NCBI RefSeq assembly: GCF_018390645.1 | Contig: NZ_JAHBGC010000038.1 | Location: 393,645-457,644 of the forward strand | Reading direction: 5' to 3' | Source of the DNA: Ancylobacter dichloromethanicus | Lineage (GTDB): Bacteria; Pseudomonadota; Alphaproteobacteria; Rhizobiales; Xanthobacteraceae | Length of the DNA: 64,000 nucleotides | Shown here: positions 16,089-23,680 of the stretch, piece after piece | Layout: every line of letters begins with the position of its first letter | Numbering within the stretch: position 1 is the stretch's first letter | Notes under the pieces: model-generated | Seen by the model: only the letters and a program-made list of their open reading frames with translations | The model's database searches: none | Told to the model about the DNA's origin: nothing | Made by a program: the position numbers and the translations under genes

Positions 16089-16128
16089 CGTCATCCCGGA
16101 TCGGCCTTGCGGCCATCCGGGATGACGA
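16089..16128. repeat. Intercistronic palindrome between rimM and trmD
   Basis: CGTCATCCCGGATCGGCC and GGCCATCCGGGATGACG pair around a short loop. This is the third GTCATCC-type palindrome in the operon. It lies just upstream of trmD and could affect its translation or mRNA processing. Confidence 0.7.
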
Positions 16129-16145
16129 TGAACGGAACCCCTGCC

Positions 16146-16865
16146 ATGTGGCGCGCCTCGATTGTCACCATCTTCCCCGAGATGTTTCCCGGCCCACTCG
16201 GCCTGTCGCTGGCCGGGCGGGCGCTCGGGCAGGGCGGCTGGGGCCTTGAGACCGTGGACCCGCGCGAGCAGGCCACCGACCGCCACCGCTCGGTCGACGA
16301 CACGCCGGCCGGGGGCGGGCCGGGCATGGTGATGCGGGTCGACGTGCTGGCTCGCGCGGTGGATGCCGCCGCGCCGCCGGGCGACACCCGCCCGCGCCTG
16401 CTGATGACGCCGCGCGGCGCGCCGCTGACGCAGAAGCGGGTGCGCGAACTCAGCGCCGGCGAGGGGGTGGTGATCGTGTGCGGGCGCTTCGAGGGGGTCG
16501 ACGACCGGCTCGTGGCCGCGCGCGGGCTGGAGGAAGTATCGGTCGGCGACGTGGTGCTGTCCGGTGGCGAGATCGGCGCGCTGGTGCTGCTCGACGCCTG
16601 CGTGCGGCTGCTGCCGGGTGTGATGGGGCACCCCGAATCCGGCACCGAGGAGAGCTTTTCCGGCGGCCTGCTGGAATACCCGCAATATACCCGCCCGCAG
16701 AATTTCGAGGGGCTGGAGATCCCGGCGGTGCTGACCGGCGGCGACCATGCGAAGGTCGCGCGCTGGCGGCGGGAACAGGCCGAGGCCGCCACCCGGGCGC
16801 GCCGGCCCGACCTCTGGGCGGCCTTTCGGGCCGCGCATGACGGTCCTGCGACGAAGGGGGAATGA
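16146..16865 (+). CDS. trmD: tRNA (guanine-N1)-methyltransferase TrmD
   Basis: Encodes 239 residues. TrmD methylates G37 of tRNAs with a G at position 36, which prevents +1 frameshifting. Family features are [22 protein letters not shown] at the N-terminus, [13 protein letters not shown], the SAM-knot segment [26 protein letters not shown] and [10 protein letters not shown] with LEYPQYTRP. The ATG at 16146 gives the standard [14 protein letters not shown] start. ATGs at 16125 and 16128 are in frame but fall in or at the edge of the palindromic repeat. It is the fourth gene of the operon, with rplS following after 111 bp. Confidence 0.96.
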   Translation: MWRASIVTIFPEMFPGPLGLSLAGRALGQGGWGLETVDPREQATDRHRSVDDTPAGGGPGMVMRVDVLARAVDAAAPPGDTRPRLLMTPRGAPLTQKRVRELSAGEGVVIVCGRFEGVDDRLVAARGLEEVSVGDVVLSGGEIGALVLLDACVRLLPGVMGHPESGTEESFSGGLLEYPQYTRPQNFEGLEIPAVLTGGDHAKVARWRREQAEAATRARRPDLWAAFRAAHDGPATKGE

Positions 16866-16976
16866 CAAACCCTGCGGTTTCGCGTATAGGGCGCGCCGTC
16901 ACTACCAACTGACAACAGCAAGATGCGGGCGGCCGGGTCTGACGTATCACGGCCGATCCCGCCTGAGGTGATAGAA

Positions 16977-17396
16977 ATGGTCGATATTATCCGCGAGCTC
17001 GACATCGAGCAGGCCGCCCGGCTCTCCGAAGCGCGCGCCATCCCCGACTTCCAGCCGGGCGATACCGTCATCGTCAATGTGAGGGTGAAGGAAGGCGAGC
17101 GCACCCGCGTTCAGGCCTATGAGGGCGTGGTGATCGCCCGCAATGGCGGTGGCATCAACGAGAGCTTCACCGTCCGCAAGATTTCCTACGGCGAGGGCGT
17201 CGAGCGCGTGTTCCCGCTCTACTCGCCGAACATCGACAGCCTGAAGGTTGTCCGTCGCGGCAAGGTGCGCCGCGCCAAGCTCTATTACCTGCGCGACCGT
17301 CGCGGCAAATCGGCCCGTATCGCCGAGCGCCAGGACAAGAACGCCGGCAACCGCAAGAAGAAGGGCGCTGCCGCCCCGGTCGCCGCCGCCGAGTGA
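16977..17396 (+). CDS. rplS: 50S ribosomal protein L19
   Basis: Encodes 139 residues. [47 protein letters not shown] and [42 protein letters not shown] are the L19 signature. The C-terminal tail is Lys/Ala-rich. It sits at the 30S-50S interface. The ATG at 16977 gives the usual MVDIIREL start; the longer open frame upstream (from 16923) has no homology. It is the last gene of the ffh operon, followed by a hairpin terminator at 17449. Confidence 0.97.
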   Translation: MVDIIRELDIEQAARLSEARAIPDFQPGDTVIVNVRVKEGERTRVQAYEGVVIARNGGGINESFTVRKISYGEGVERVFPLYSPNIDSLKVVRRGKVRRAKLYYLRDRRGKSARIAERQDKNAGNRKKKGAAAPVAAAE

Positions 17397-17448
17397 GTTC
17401 GGCCGCGTGAAAGTGGCGCCGGCATGAGCCGGGCCTTCGATGACGTTC

Positions 17449-17472
17449 AGGGCGGCTTCGGCCGCCCTTTTC
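17449..17472 (+). terminator. Rho-independent terminator after rplS
   Basis: The stem GGGCGGC / GCCGCCC with a TTCG tetraloop is followed by TTTTC. It lies 53 bp after the rplS stop, just before the convergent dipeptidase gene, and probably ends the ffh operon. Confidence 0.8.
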
Positions 17473-17493
17473 ATTTGACGCCGCGCCGGGCGC

Positions 17494-18249
17494 TCAGGGG
17501 CCGGCCGTCACCGGGAAATCGAAATAGGTGTCGGGGAAGGGCTCGCCCGCCAGCGTGTAGTGCCACCATTCTTCCGGGTAGGGCTTGAAGCCGTGGCGCT
17601 CCATCACCGCCTTCAGCTTCGCGCGGTTGGCGGTGGCCTCGGCGGCGAGGCCCGCGGCGCCGTGATGGGCCCTCGCATCGAAGCAATCATAGCCGGTGCC
17701 GAAATCGAGCGTGGCGTCGTCGCGGCGCTGGCCGGCGGGCAGGGCGCAGTCGGCCAGCGGGTCGCCGGGCGTCCAGGGCACTGCCGGCGGCCGGCCGAGC
17801 GTGACGATGGCGAGGTCGACCGTACTGCCGCGGCTGTGGCCCGACTTCTCGGCAATATAGCCGCGCGCGAACAGCTCGTTCTTGGGCACGCGGGGATAGA
17901 ACTCCGCCTTCATCGTCTCGTCCGACAGGTCTCTGGCCCAGGCGACGAAATCGGCGACGGCCGGTGCCGGGCGGTAGCAATCATAGACCTTGAGCCCCAT
18001 CCCCTCGGCGGCGAGGTCGCGGGCGGCCGCGGCCAGGGCCTCGGCGGCCTGACGGGTCAGGATACAGGCCGGCGCGGCATAGGCGGCGATGGGGCGCCCG
18101 ACGAAATTGTGGCTGCGGGCATAGCGGATATCGCGCTCGATCGCCGGCGCCACGGTTTCAAGCCGGACGAAACCTTCCGGCAGGTCGGCGGAACGGGCGG
18201 GGAGAGGCACGGCCGCGACGGCGAATGTCAGCAGGGCAATTCTGAGCAT
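17494..18249 (-). CDS. D-alanyl-D-alanine dipeptidase (VanX/DdpX family)
   Basis: Encodes 251 residues with an N-terminal signal peptide (LLTFAVAAVPLPARSA). The zinc site of VanX-type peptidases is complete: SGHSRGSTVDL (His138 and Asp145) and PEEWWHYTL (Glu227 and His230). The conserved DCYRP Arg93 is also present. The enzyme hydrolyses D-Ala-D-Ala. In Gram-negatives without vancomycin resistance it is thought to recycle peptidoglycan dipeptide. No vanHA-type or dpp transport genes are nearby, so a resistance role is unlikely. The gene is convergent with rplS. The small gene upstream (18378-18626) is on the same strand. Confidence 0.9.
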   Translation of the reverse strand: MLRIALLTFAVAAVPLPARSADLPEGFVRLETVAPAIERDIRYARSHNFVGRPIAAYAAPACILTRQAAEALAAAARDLAAEGMGLKVYDCYRPAPAVADFVAWARDLSDETMKAEFYPRVPKNELFARGYIAEKSGHSRGSTVDLAIVTLGRPPAVPWTPGDPLADCALPAGQRRDDATLDFGTGYDCFDARAHHGAAGLAAEATANRAKLKAVMERHGFKPYPEEWWHYTLAGEPFPDTYFDFPVTAGP

Positions 18250-18377
18250 GGCGGAACCTTGAGCGGCGGGGACGGCCGGCGATGTGCCATCGGCCACCCG
18301 GCCTGTCCAGCGGGGTCTCGCCGGCGGGACCCTGCCGGCGGGCGGCGACGCGCGGGTGGGCGCGGAGTGGCCGCCGG

Positions 18378-18626
18378 TCAGCAATCCTTGATGTGGAGGA
18401 CGCGGGTATTGGTCTGCTGCTCGACCAGGATGGTGCCGTCGCCGAGCATGGCGGCCTGCATCACGGTGGCGAAGTCCGGCTTGCGCAACGGGCAGGTGAT
18501 CAGCTGGCGGCGCGGGGCGGGCTCGGCCCGCGCGACCTGCGGCGTCATCTCGACGCGGTTGCTCGCTTCCGCAGCGGCGAAGAGGCCGAGAGTGGCGGCG
18601 ATCAGGGCGATGTCGGACAGGCGCAT
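18378..18626 (-). CDS. Small exported protein of unknown function
   Basis: Encodes 82 residues. MRLSDIALIAATLGLFAAAEA looks like a signal peptide. The mature part has two cysteines (LITCPLRKPD and the C-terminal KDC), which could form a disulfide, and the segment MLGDGTILVEQQTNTRVLHI. I recognise no family. A well-placed ribosome binding site, GGAGAG, lies 4 nt before the ATG at 18626 and supports this start over longer in-frame ones. The gene lies upstream of the dipeptidase on the same strand, with a 128-bp gap, so a functional link is uncertain. Confidence 0.6.
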   Translation of the reverse strand: MRLSDIALIAATLGLFAAAEASNRVEMTPQVARAEPAPRRQLITCPLRKPDFATVMQAAMLGDGTILVEQQTNTRVLHIKDC

Positions 18627-18876
18627 CGTTCTCTCCATTCGCTGCCACAGCTTAGCGCGGTGATTTACGTTGCGCCATATGCGATTCAAGGTGCGTCTGA
18701 TCTGTGTGGCCGAAATGTGTGGCCGGCTTTTACTTTAAAATACATTATTACAGTGCTTCCGACGGCCGGCCGTTCTTCCGTCACGCGCTCGTGCGACGGC
18801 GCGAGGCGGCCGGATGCCGTGACCGATTGTTTGCGCGGCGAAGACTTGCTAGAACAGCTCTTGCTAGAAGGGTTCC
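18627..18876. other. AT-rich leader region upstream of leuC
   Basis: Two tandem copies of TGTGTGGCCG (18703-18712 and 18716-18725, 13-bp period) are followed by a strongly AT-rich stretch to about 18750, probably a promoter region for the rightward genes. Closer to the next small frame, CTTGCTAGAA is repeated at 18845-18854 and 18860-18869. Neither repeat matches a regulator site that I know. No gene is seen. Confidence 0.4.
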
Positions 18877-19068
18877 ATGATGGCGGAAGGCATTGCGATG
18901 GCGGCTTCCTGTGGCGCGACGGTCTCGTCGGCGCCCGGTGCCGCGCGTCCGGAGGCCCGCCGTCGCCTGCCGACGACGATCGGCTTCGCCGCCGTGCCGG
19001 ACCATGTCCGCATGCCGGCGCGCTTCTTCGGGCGCTTCACCGCCTGCGCGGTCGCCGGGCTTAGCTGA
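18877..19068 (+). CDS. Possible 63-residue protein upstream of leuC
   Basis: An open frame begins MMAEGIAMAASCG and ends TACAVAGLS. A Shine-Dalgarno-like AGAAGGG lies 5 nt before the first ATG. The composition (many Ala, Arg and Pro) is not clearly protein-like and no family is recognised. It contains only two leucines, so it is not a classical leucine attenuator peptide. It ends just before an imperfect hairpin, in the leader of leuC. It could be a small gene, a leader peptide or chance. Confidence 0.25.
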   Translation: MMAEGIAMAASCGATVSSAPGAARPEARRRLPTTIGFAAVPDHVRMPARFFGRFTACAVAGLS

Positions 19069-19074
19069 GCGCCC

Positions 19075-19105
19075 CCGGAGCGAGCCTCTGGCTCGACGCT
19101 CCCGG
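19075..19105 (+). promoter_or_regulatory. Hairpin in the leuC leader
   Basis: CCGGAGCGAGC can pair, with bulges, to GCTCGACGCTCCCGG around a CTCTG loop. A pyrimidine-rich tract (CTTTTCCCTTTT) follows before leuC. It could be a weak terminator or attenuator. The pairing was worked out by eye. Confidence 0.3.
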
Positions 19106-19154
19106 CCGCGCTGCTGCCCCGCCCTGCCTTTTCCCTTTTCCGTGAGACGCCCAG

Positions 19155-20576
19155 ATGAGCACGTCCGCTCCCCGTACCCTGTACGACAAGATTTTCGACG
19201 ACCACGTCATCGACCGCCAGGAGGACGGCACCTGCCTCCTCTATATCGACCGGCATCTGGTGCATGAGGTGACCAGCCCGCAGGCCTTCGAGGGCCTGCG
19301 CGTGGCCGGCCGCCGGGTGCATTCGCCGTCGAGGACGCTGGCCGTGGTCGACCATAACGTGCCGACCACCGACCGCCGCTTCGGCATCGACGATCCCGAG
19401 AGCCGTCTCCAGGTGGAGACGCTGGCCGAGAATGCCCGCGAGTTCGGCGTCGAGTATTTCAACGAACTCGACAAGCGCCAGGGCATCGTCCACGTCATCG
19501 GCCCCGAGCAGGGCTTCACCCTGCCGGGCACCACCATCGTGTGCGGCGACAGCCACACCTCGACCCATGGCGCCTTCGGCGCGCTCGCCCATGGCATCGG
19601 CACCTCGGAGGTGGAGCATGTGCTCGCCACCCAGACGCTGATCCAGAAGAAGAGCAAGAACATGCGGGTGTCGGTCGACGGCAGGCTGCCGGACGGTGTG
19701 ACCGCCAAGGATGTGACGCTCGCCATCATCGGCGCCACCGGCACCGCCGGCGGCACCGGCTATGTCATCGAATATGCCGGCGAGGTATTCCGCAACCTCA
19801 GCATGGAAGGCCGCATGACGGTCTGCAACATGTCGATCGAGGGCGGGGCGCGGGCCGGCATGGTGGCTCCCGACGAGACCACCTATGCCTATGTGAAGGA
19901 CCGTCCGCGCGCGCCCAAGGGCGCCGCCTGGGACGCCGCGCTGCGCTACTGGGACACGCTGCGCACCGATGAGGGGGCCTTCTTCGACAAGGAAGTCCGT
20001 CTCGACGGCGCCTCGCTGCCGCCCATCGTCTCCTGGGGCACCAGCCCGGAGGACGTGATCTCGGTGGAAGGTCTGGTGCCCGATCCGGACCTGATCGACG
20101 ACCCGGACAAGCGCGAGGCGAAGAAGCGCGCGCTGGCCTATATGGGTCTCGTCGCCGGCACCCGGATCACCGACATCGCCGTCGACAAGGTGTTCATCGG
20201 CTCCTGCACCAATGCCCGCATCGAGGATCTGCGCGCGGCGGCGAAGATCGTCACCGGCCACACCATCCGCGAGGGCGTCTCCGGCATGATCGTGCCGGGC
20301 TCGGGCCTGGTGAAGCTGCAGGCCGAGGCCGAAGGGCTCGACGCCATCTTCAAGGCGGCCGGGTTTGACTGGCGCGAGCCGGGCTGCTCCATGTGCCTCG
20401 CCATGAACGCCGACAAGCTCGGCCCGGAGGAGCGCTGCGCCTCCACCTCGAACCGCAATTTCGAGGGACGGCAGGGCTTCAAGGGCCGCACCCATCTCGT
20501 CTCCCCCGCCATGGCGGCGGCGGCGGCGATCGCCGGGCGCTTCGTCGACGTGCGCCGGTGGCCCGGCGCCGTGTAG
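19155..20576 (+). CDS. leuC: 3-isopropylmalate dehydratase large subunit
   Basis: Encodes 473 residues, the usual LeuC size. It pairs with LeuD to isomerise 2-isopropylmalate to 3-isopropylmalate. Aconitase-fold signatures are present: [34 protein letters not shown] and [14 protein letters not shown]. The 4Fe-4S ligands are Cys351 in GSCTN, and Cys411 and Cys414 in GCSMCLAMN. leuD is not adjacent. It lies 1.3 kb downstream beyond three other genes, one of them on the opposite strand. A strong hairpin follows the stop. Confidence 0.97.
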   Translation: MSTSAPRTLYDKIFDDHVIDRQEDGTCLLYIDRHLVHEVTSPQAFEGLRVAGRRVHSPSRTLAVVDHNVPTTDRRFGIDDPESRLQVETLAENAREFGVEYFNELDKRQGIVHVIGPEQGFTLPGTTIVCGDSHTSTHGAFGALAHGIGTSEVEHVLATQTLIQKKSKNMRVSVDGRLPDGVTAKDVTLAIIGATGTAGGTGYVIEYAGEVFRNLSMEGRMTVCNMSIEGGARAGMVAPDETTYAYVKDRPRAPKGAAWDAALRYWDTLRTDEGAFFDKEVRLDGASLPPIVSWGTSPEDVISVEGLVPDPDLIDDPDKREAKKRALAYMGLVAGTRITDIAVDKVFIGSCTNARIEDLRAAAKIVTGHTIREGVSGMIVPGSGLVKLQAEAEGLDAIFKAAGFDWREPGCSMCLAMNADKLGPEERCASTSNRNFEGRQGFKGRTHLVSPAMAAAAAIAGRFVDVRRWPGAV

Positions 20577-20584
20577 GGTCTGTC

Positions 20585-20613
20585 CCCCGGCCGGGCGTCA
20601 CGCCCGGCCGGGG
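20585..20613. terminator. Bidirectional hairpin between leuC and the Gly/His-rich gene
   Basis: CCCCGGCCGGGCGT and ACGCCCGGCCGGGG are exact reverse complements separated by one base. The element lies between convergent genes and probably stops transcription from both sides, though there is no T tract. Confidence 0.55.
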
Positions 20614-20632
20614 TGGCCTGCACCGGGGCGGC

Positions 20633-21124
20633 TCAACCGCAATTGGTTTCGCGGACATAGCGGTAATGGTGCGGCCTGCCGACCTTCACGAGATAGGTGC
20701 CGCAATAGGGGCCATCGTCGAGATAGGACGAATAGGGCCCGAAGGCATAATCGTCGAAGAACGGAAAGAAGACGAAGTCACGATGGTCGTGATGGCCATG
20801 GTGGGCAAAGTGGAAGGGAGCGCCGTGCGGAAAATAGCCGCCGTGGAATCCTCCAGGGAAGCCGCCGCCGTGGAATCCGCCGGGGAAGCCTCCCCCGTGG
20901 AAGCCCCCGCCGTGGAAGCCTCCCCCGTGCGGAATGTAGCCGCCGCCGTGGAAGCCGCCCCCGCCAAACCCGCCACCATGGAAGCCCCCACCGCCGTGGA
21001 AGCCGCCGCCGCCGAACCCGCCGCCATGTGCGGCGGCAAGGCCGACGCTCGCCGTGAGCAAGGTGAGTGCAACAAGGCCGGTCTTGACCGCGCCGGCCGC
21101 GCGGGACGTGATCGTGGTCATCAT
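20633..21124 (-). CDS. Exported Gly/His-rich repeat protein
   Basis: Encodes 163 residues. A signal peptide (to about residue 32, ASVGLAAA) precedes ten or more imperfect repeats of GGGFHGG or GGFPGGFHGG over about residues 33-100. A His/Phe-rich segment (FAHHGHHDHRDFVFFPFFDD) follows, and then a tail with two cysteines (PYCGTYLVKVGRPHHYRYVRETNCG). Similar Gly/His-rich secreted proteins are widespread in Hyphomicrobiales, with unknown function. The histidines suggest metal binding, which is inference. The C-terminal part looks conserved and folded, unlike the repeats. The ribosome binding site AAAGGA precedes the first ATG. Confidence 0.8.
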   Translation of the reverse strand: MMTTITSRAAGAVKTGLVALTLLTASVGLAAAHGGGFGGGGFHGGGGFHGGGFGGGGFHGGGYIPHGGGFHGGGFHGGGFPGGFHGGGFPGGFHGGYFPHGAPFHFAHHGHHDHRDFVFFPFFDDYAFGPYSSYLDDGPYCGTYLVKVGRPHHYRYVRETNCG

Positions 21125-21255
21125 CGTCGTCCTTTTCTAGGACGTCGCCCGATGGACATGTGGGGAGCGGCGCGCCCGGTGGCCCCGGATCTGACCCAGC
21201 GTCATGTGCAGAAAGCCGTGCGAGTCGGAAATGGGCACCCTGGCGGACCGGCCGC

Positions 21256-21390
21256 ATGAGCCGGGCGCCCAACGAGTTTCCCCCCGAGGACGACCCGATG
21301 GAAGTGTGGGGCCGCCGCATCGGGCGCGGCCTCGCCGTCGTGGCGGGGCTTGTGCTGGCCTATTATCTGTTCGCGACCTATCTGAGGTGA
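21256..21390 (+). CDS. Small single-pass membrane protein
   Basis: Encodes 44 residues: an acidic N-terminal part (SRAPNEFPPEDDPMEVWGRR) and one transmembrane helix (about residues 24-42, GRGLAVVAGLVLAYYLFATYL). The stop TGA directly abuts the ATG of the metallopeptidase gene, so the two are translationally coupled. No family is recognised. The tight coupling supports a real gene and suggests it acts with the peptidase, perhaps as a membrane partner. That role is inference. Confidence 0.65.
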   Translation: MSRAPNEFPPEDDPMEVWGRRIGRGLAVVAGLVLAYYLFATYLR

Positions 21391-21807
21391 ATGATGACCG
21401 CGAGCGGGAACTGGCTGAAGCGCGGGGCGCCCTCGCTGGGCGAGATGGAGGCGATGGCCGAGGAGGCCTATGCCCGGCTGCCGGACGCGTTTCGTGCCCT
21501 GTGCGGCAATCTCGTCATAAGGGTGGAGGATTTCCCCACCGACGAGGTGCTGAAGGAGATGGAGGCGGAGACGCCGTTCGACCTGCTCGGCCTGTTCCAC
21601 GGCATCGGGCTGGCGCAGGGCTACGAGACCGTCACCGGGGTGCTGCCGAACATGATCTTCCTCTACCGCCGCCCGATCCTCGACTATTGGGCGGAGAACG
21701 ACGAGACGCTGGGCGACATCGTCACCCATGTTCTGGTGCACGAGATCGGCCACCATTTCGGCCTGTCGGACGAGGACATGGAGCGGATCGAGGAGGAGGC
21801 GGGGTGA
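21391..21807 (+). CDS. Zincin-like metallopeptidase family protein
   Basis: Encodes 138 residues. The motif VLVHEIGHHFGLSDEDM (HEIGHH at residues 117-122, then Asp127) matches the small zincin-like family formerly called DUF1025, in which HExGHxxGLxDxD binds zinc. GVLPNMIFLYRRPILDYW is another conserved segment. The natural substrate is unknown. The gene follows the 44-residue membrane protein without a gap and precedes leuD by 56 bp. It is therefore likely transcribed with leuD, though a metabolic link is not obvious. A second ATG at codon 2 is an equally good start. Confidence 0.88.
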   Translation: MMTASGNWLKRGAPSLGEMEAMAEEAYARLPDAFRALCGNLVIRVEDFPTDEVLKEMEAETPFDLLGLFHGIGLAQGYETVTGVLPNMIFLYRRPILDYWAENDETLGDIVTHVLVHEIGHHFGLSDEDMERIEEEAG

Positions 21808-21863
21808 CCGCGCCGTACCGAATTGAAGTTGACGGGCGCCCCGGCGTCCAGGAGATGTGAGAG

Positions 21864-22469
21864 ATGGACAAGTTCACCACCCTGACCGGCGTCGCGGCGC
21901 CGTTGCACATGGTCAATGTCGACACCGACATGATCATCCCCAAGCAGTACCTGAAGACGATCAAGCGCACCGGGCTCGGCACCGGGCTGTTTTCGGAGAT
22001 GCGCTACAAGGACGACGGGTCGGACAATCCCGATTTCGTGCTCAACAAGCCCGCCTACAAGGGCGCGCAGATACTGGTCGCCGGCGACAATTTCGGCTGC
22101 GGCTCGTCGCGCGAGCACGCGCCGTGGGCGCTGCTGGATTTCGGCATACGCTGCGTGATCTCGACCTCGTTCGCCGACATCTTCTACAATAACTGCTTCA
22201 AGAACGGCATCCTGCCGATCAAGGTGACCCCGGAACAGCTCGCCGCGCTGTTCGACGATGCCGGCCGTGGCGCCAACGCCAAGATCACCGTCGATCTGGA
22301 AAGCCAGACCATCACCGGCCCGGATGGCGGCAGCATCTCGTTCGAGATCGACCCGTTCCGCAAGCACTGCCTGCTCAACGGGCTCGACGATATCGGCCTC
22401 ACCCAGGTGAAGGCGGACAAGATCACCTCCTTCGAGTCTAAACTCGCCGAGGATCGCCCCTGGGCGTGA
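21864..22469 (+). CDS. leuD: 3-isopropylmalate dehydratase small subunit
   Basis: Encodes 201 residues, the normal LeuD length. It forms the swivelling domain of isopropylmalate isomerase with LeuC. Typical segments are [62 protein letters not shown] and [32 protein letters not shown] ribosome binding region precedes the ATG. It is separated from leuC by three genes and from leuB by four. The downstream gap carries repeat-like palindromic DNA. Confidence 0.97.
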   Translation: MDKFTTLTGVAAPLHMVNVDTDMIIPKQYLKTIKRTGLGTGLFSEMRYKDDGSDNPDFVLNKPAYKGAQILVAGDNFGCGSSREHAPWALLDFGIRCVISTSFADIFYNNCFKNGILPIKVTPEQLAALFDDAGRGANAKITVDLESQTITGPDGGSISFEIDPFRKHCLLNGLDDIGLTQVKADKITSFESKLAEDRPWA

Positions 22470-22489
22470 CGCGCCCCCGCATCGTCCCG

Positions 22490-22572
22490 GGCCGCCGCAG
22501 GCTGGTCCGGGTGAGGGCCGCCGAACCGGGACTCGATCCCGGCTCTCCGGCTCCGGCCGGGATGACGACGTT
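22490..22572. repeat. Degenerate GC-rich palindromic repeats after leuD
   Basis: The gap after leuD contains several imperfect inverted segments: CCGGGACTCGATCCCGG and CGTCCCGGGCC, and CCGGCCGGGATGACGACG. The last resembles the GTCATCC palindromes in the ffh operon, seen here in the opposite orientation. It is probably a decayed cluster of the same repeat family. Confidence 0.5.
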
Positions 22573-22714
22573 GAATGGGCGCCGAGTGGCCGCGACTTCA
22601 TCGTCATCGTGGCGTGCCGGTGAGGCCGGGAACCGGCTTCGCAGCGTTTTTGCTTTACAGCGCCGCTTTCCCGGGATGGAATCGTTCAAAACGAGAACAT
22701 CCGGGAGACGCCCC

Positions 22715-23056
22715 ATGTGCCACATCTTCGCGGGCCAAGCGCCCGAAACCTATGAGAGCCAGACGCGCTCGGTGCGGATCGGCGGTCATTCGACTTCGAT
22801 CCGGCTGGAGGCCGCCTTCTGGACCGTGCTCGAGGAGGTCGCGGTCCATCAAGGCATGAGCCTCGGCAAATTTGTCACCAAGCTGCATGACGAGGTGCTG
22901 GAACTGCATGGCGAGGTGCGCAACTTCGCCTCGCTGCTGCGCTGTTCCTGCCTCATCTACCTCGCCGAGGTCCGCCCCGCCGGCGTCGCTCCCGCCGCCG
23001 CGCGCGAGCGCTATCTGTGCGAGAGCGGGCGAATCCACCTCGCCGCCGCCGAATAG
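22715..23056 (+). CDS. Ribbon-helix-helix domain protein
   Basis: Encodes 113 residues. TRSVRIGGHSTSIRLEAAFWTVLEEVAVHQGMSLGKFVTKLHDE fits the RHH_4 type of ribbon-helix-helix domain: a beta strand with SIRLE, then two helices. These proteins are small, common in Hyphomicrobiales and presumed DNA-binding dimers with unknown targets. The C-terminal part has SLLRCSCLIYLAEV. The ATG at 22715 follows a GGGAG ribosome binding site by 7 nt. An in-frame ATG at 22676 would add 13 residues. No obvious toxin or partner gene adjoins it. Confidence 0.75.
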   Translation: MCHIFAGQAPETYESQTRSVRIGGHSTSIRLEAAFWTVLEEVAVHQGMSLGKFVTKLHDEVLELHGEVRNFASLLRCSCLIYLAEVRPAGVAPAAARERYLCESGRIHLAAAE

Positions 23057-23215
23057 CAGGTGCACCCGGCGGAAGCGCCGTCCTTCGCCCGGAATGCCGT
23101 AATGCACATCGTGGTGATGTGTTAGCGGTCTACCACCTGCCGCCCGCCGCGCGGCCTAGCATCCTCATCAAGGCGACGGGTGTCGCCGCAATGGGGTTCA
23201 AGGCCGGAGGAACAG

Positions 23216-23611
23216 GTGGCGAAGGCCATACATTCGATGATCCGCGTGCTCGACGAGGCGCGCTCGGTGGATTTCTACGCGCGCGCCTTCGGGCTGGAGG
23301 TGGCGCAGCGCCTGCCGTTTGACGGTTTCACGCTGCTTTACCTGCGCAATGCGGAAGCCGATTTCGAGGTCGAACTGACCGTCAATCACGGCCGCACCGA
23401 GCCCTATGCGCTGGGCGACGGCTATGGGCACATCGCCTTCGTGGTGGACGACCTCGATGCCGAGCATGTGCGCTTCACCGAATCCGGCCTCAATCCGCAG
23501 CCAGTCAAGGAATTCAACCATGACGGCGCGCTGCTGGCCAAGTTCTTCTTCGTCACCGATCCCGACGGTTACAAGATTGAGGTGCTGCAGAAGCACGGAA
23601 GGTATCGTTGA
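23216..23611 (+). CDS. gloA: Lactoylglutathione lyase (glyoxalase I)
   Basis: Encodes 131 residues from a GTG at 23216, chosen because GGAGGA lies 4 nt upstream and the protein then starts at the domain edge (VAKAIHSMIRVLDEARSVDFY). One VOC fold is complete: FYARAFGLEV, LLYLRNAEADFEVELTVNHG, GYGHIAFVVDD and FVTDPDGYKIEVLQ. Metal ligands by family are His in HSMIRV, Glu in FEVELT, His in GHIAF and the final Glu in KIEV. It isomerises the methylglyoxal-glutathione hemithioacetal to S-lactoylglutathione. The gloB hydrolase for the next step is encoded at 36.2 kb. Confidence 0.9.
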   Translation: MAKAIHSMIRVLDEARSVDFYARAFGLEVAQRLPFDGFTLLYLRNAEADFEVELTVNHGRTEPYALGDGYGHIAFVVDDLDAEHVRFTESGLNPQPVKEFNHDGALLAKFFFVTDPDGYKIEVLQKHGRYR

Positions 23612-23680
23612 ACGACCGCGCCGGCACGCCAATCGGTGCGTAATATCTTAATAATACATAAGAATTTCTGGGAGGTAACA

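Noticed and set aside
17494-18249. Vancomycin resistance gene cluster
   Set aside because: Only the dipeptidase is present. vanH, vanA-type ligase and regulatory genes are missing.
18877-19068. Classical leucine attenuator peptide before leuC
   Set aside because: The frame has only two leucines and no run of Leu codons next to the hairpin.
20633-21124. The Gly/His repeat coding DNA as a CRISPR or minisatellite array
   Set aside because: Repeats are short, irregular and in frame with a signal-peptide protein. There are no unique spacers of constant length.
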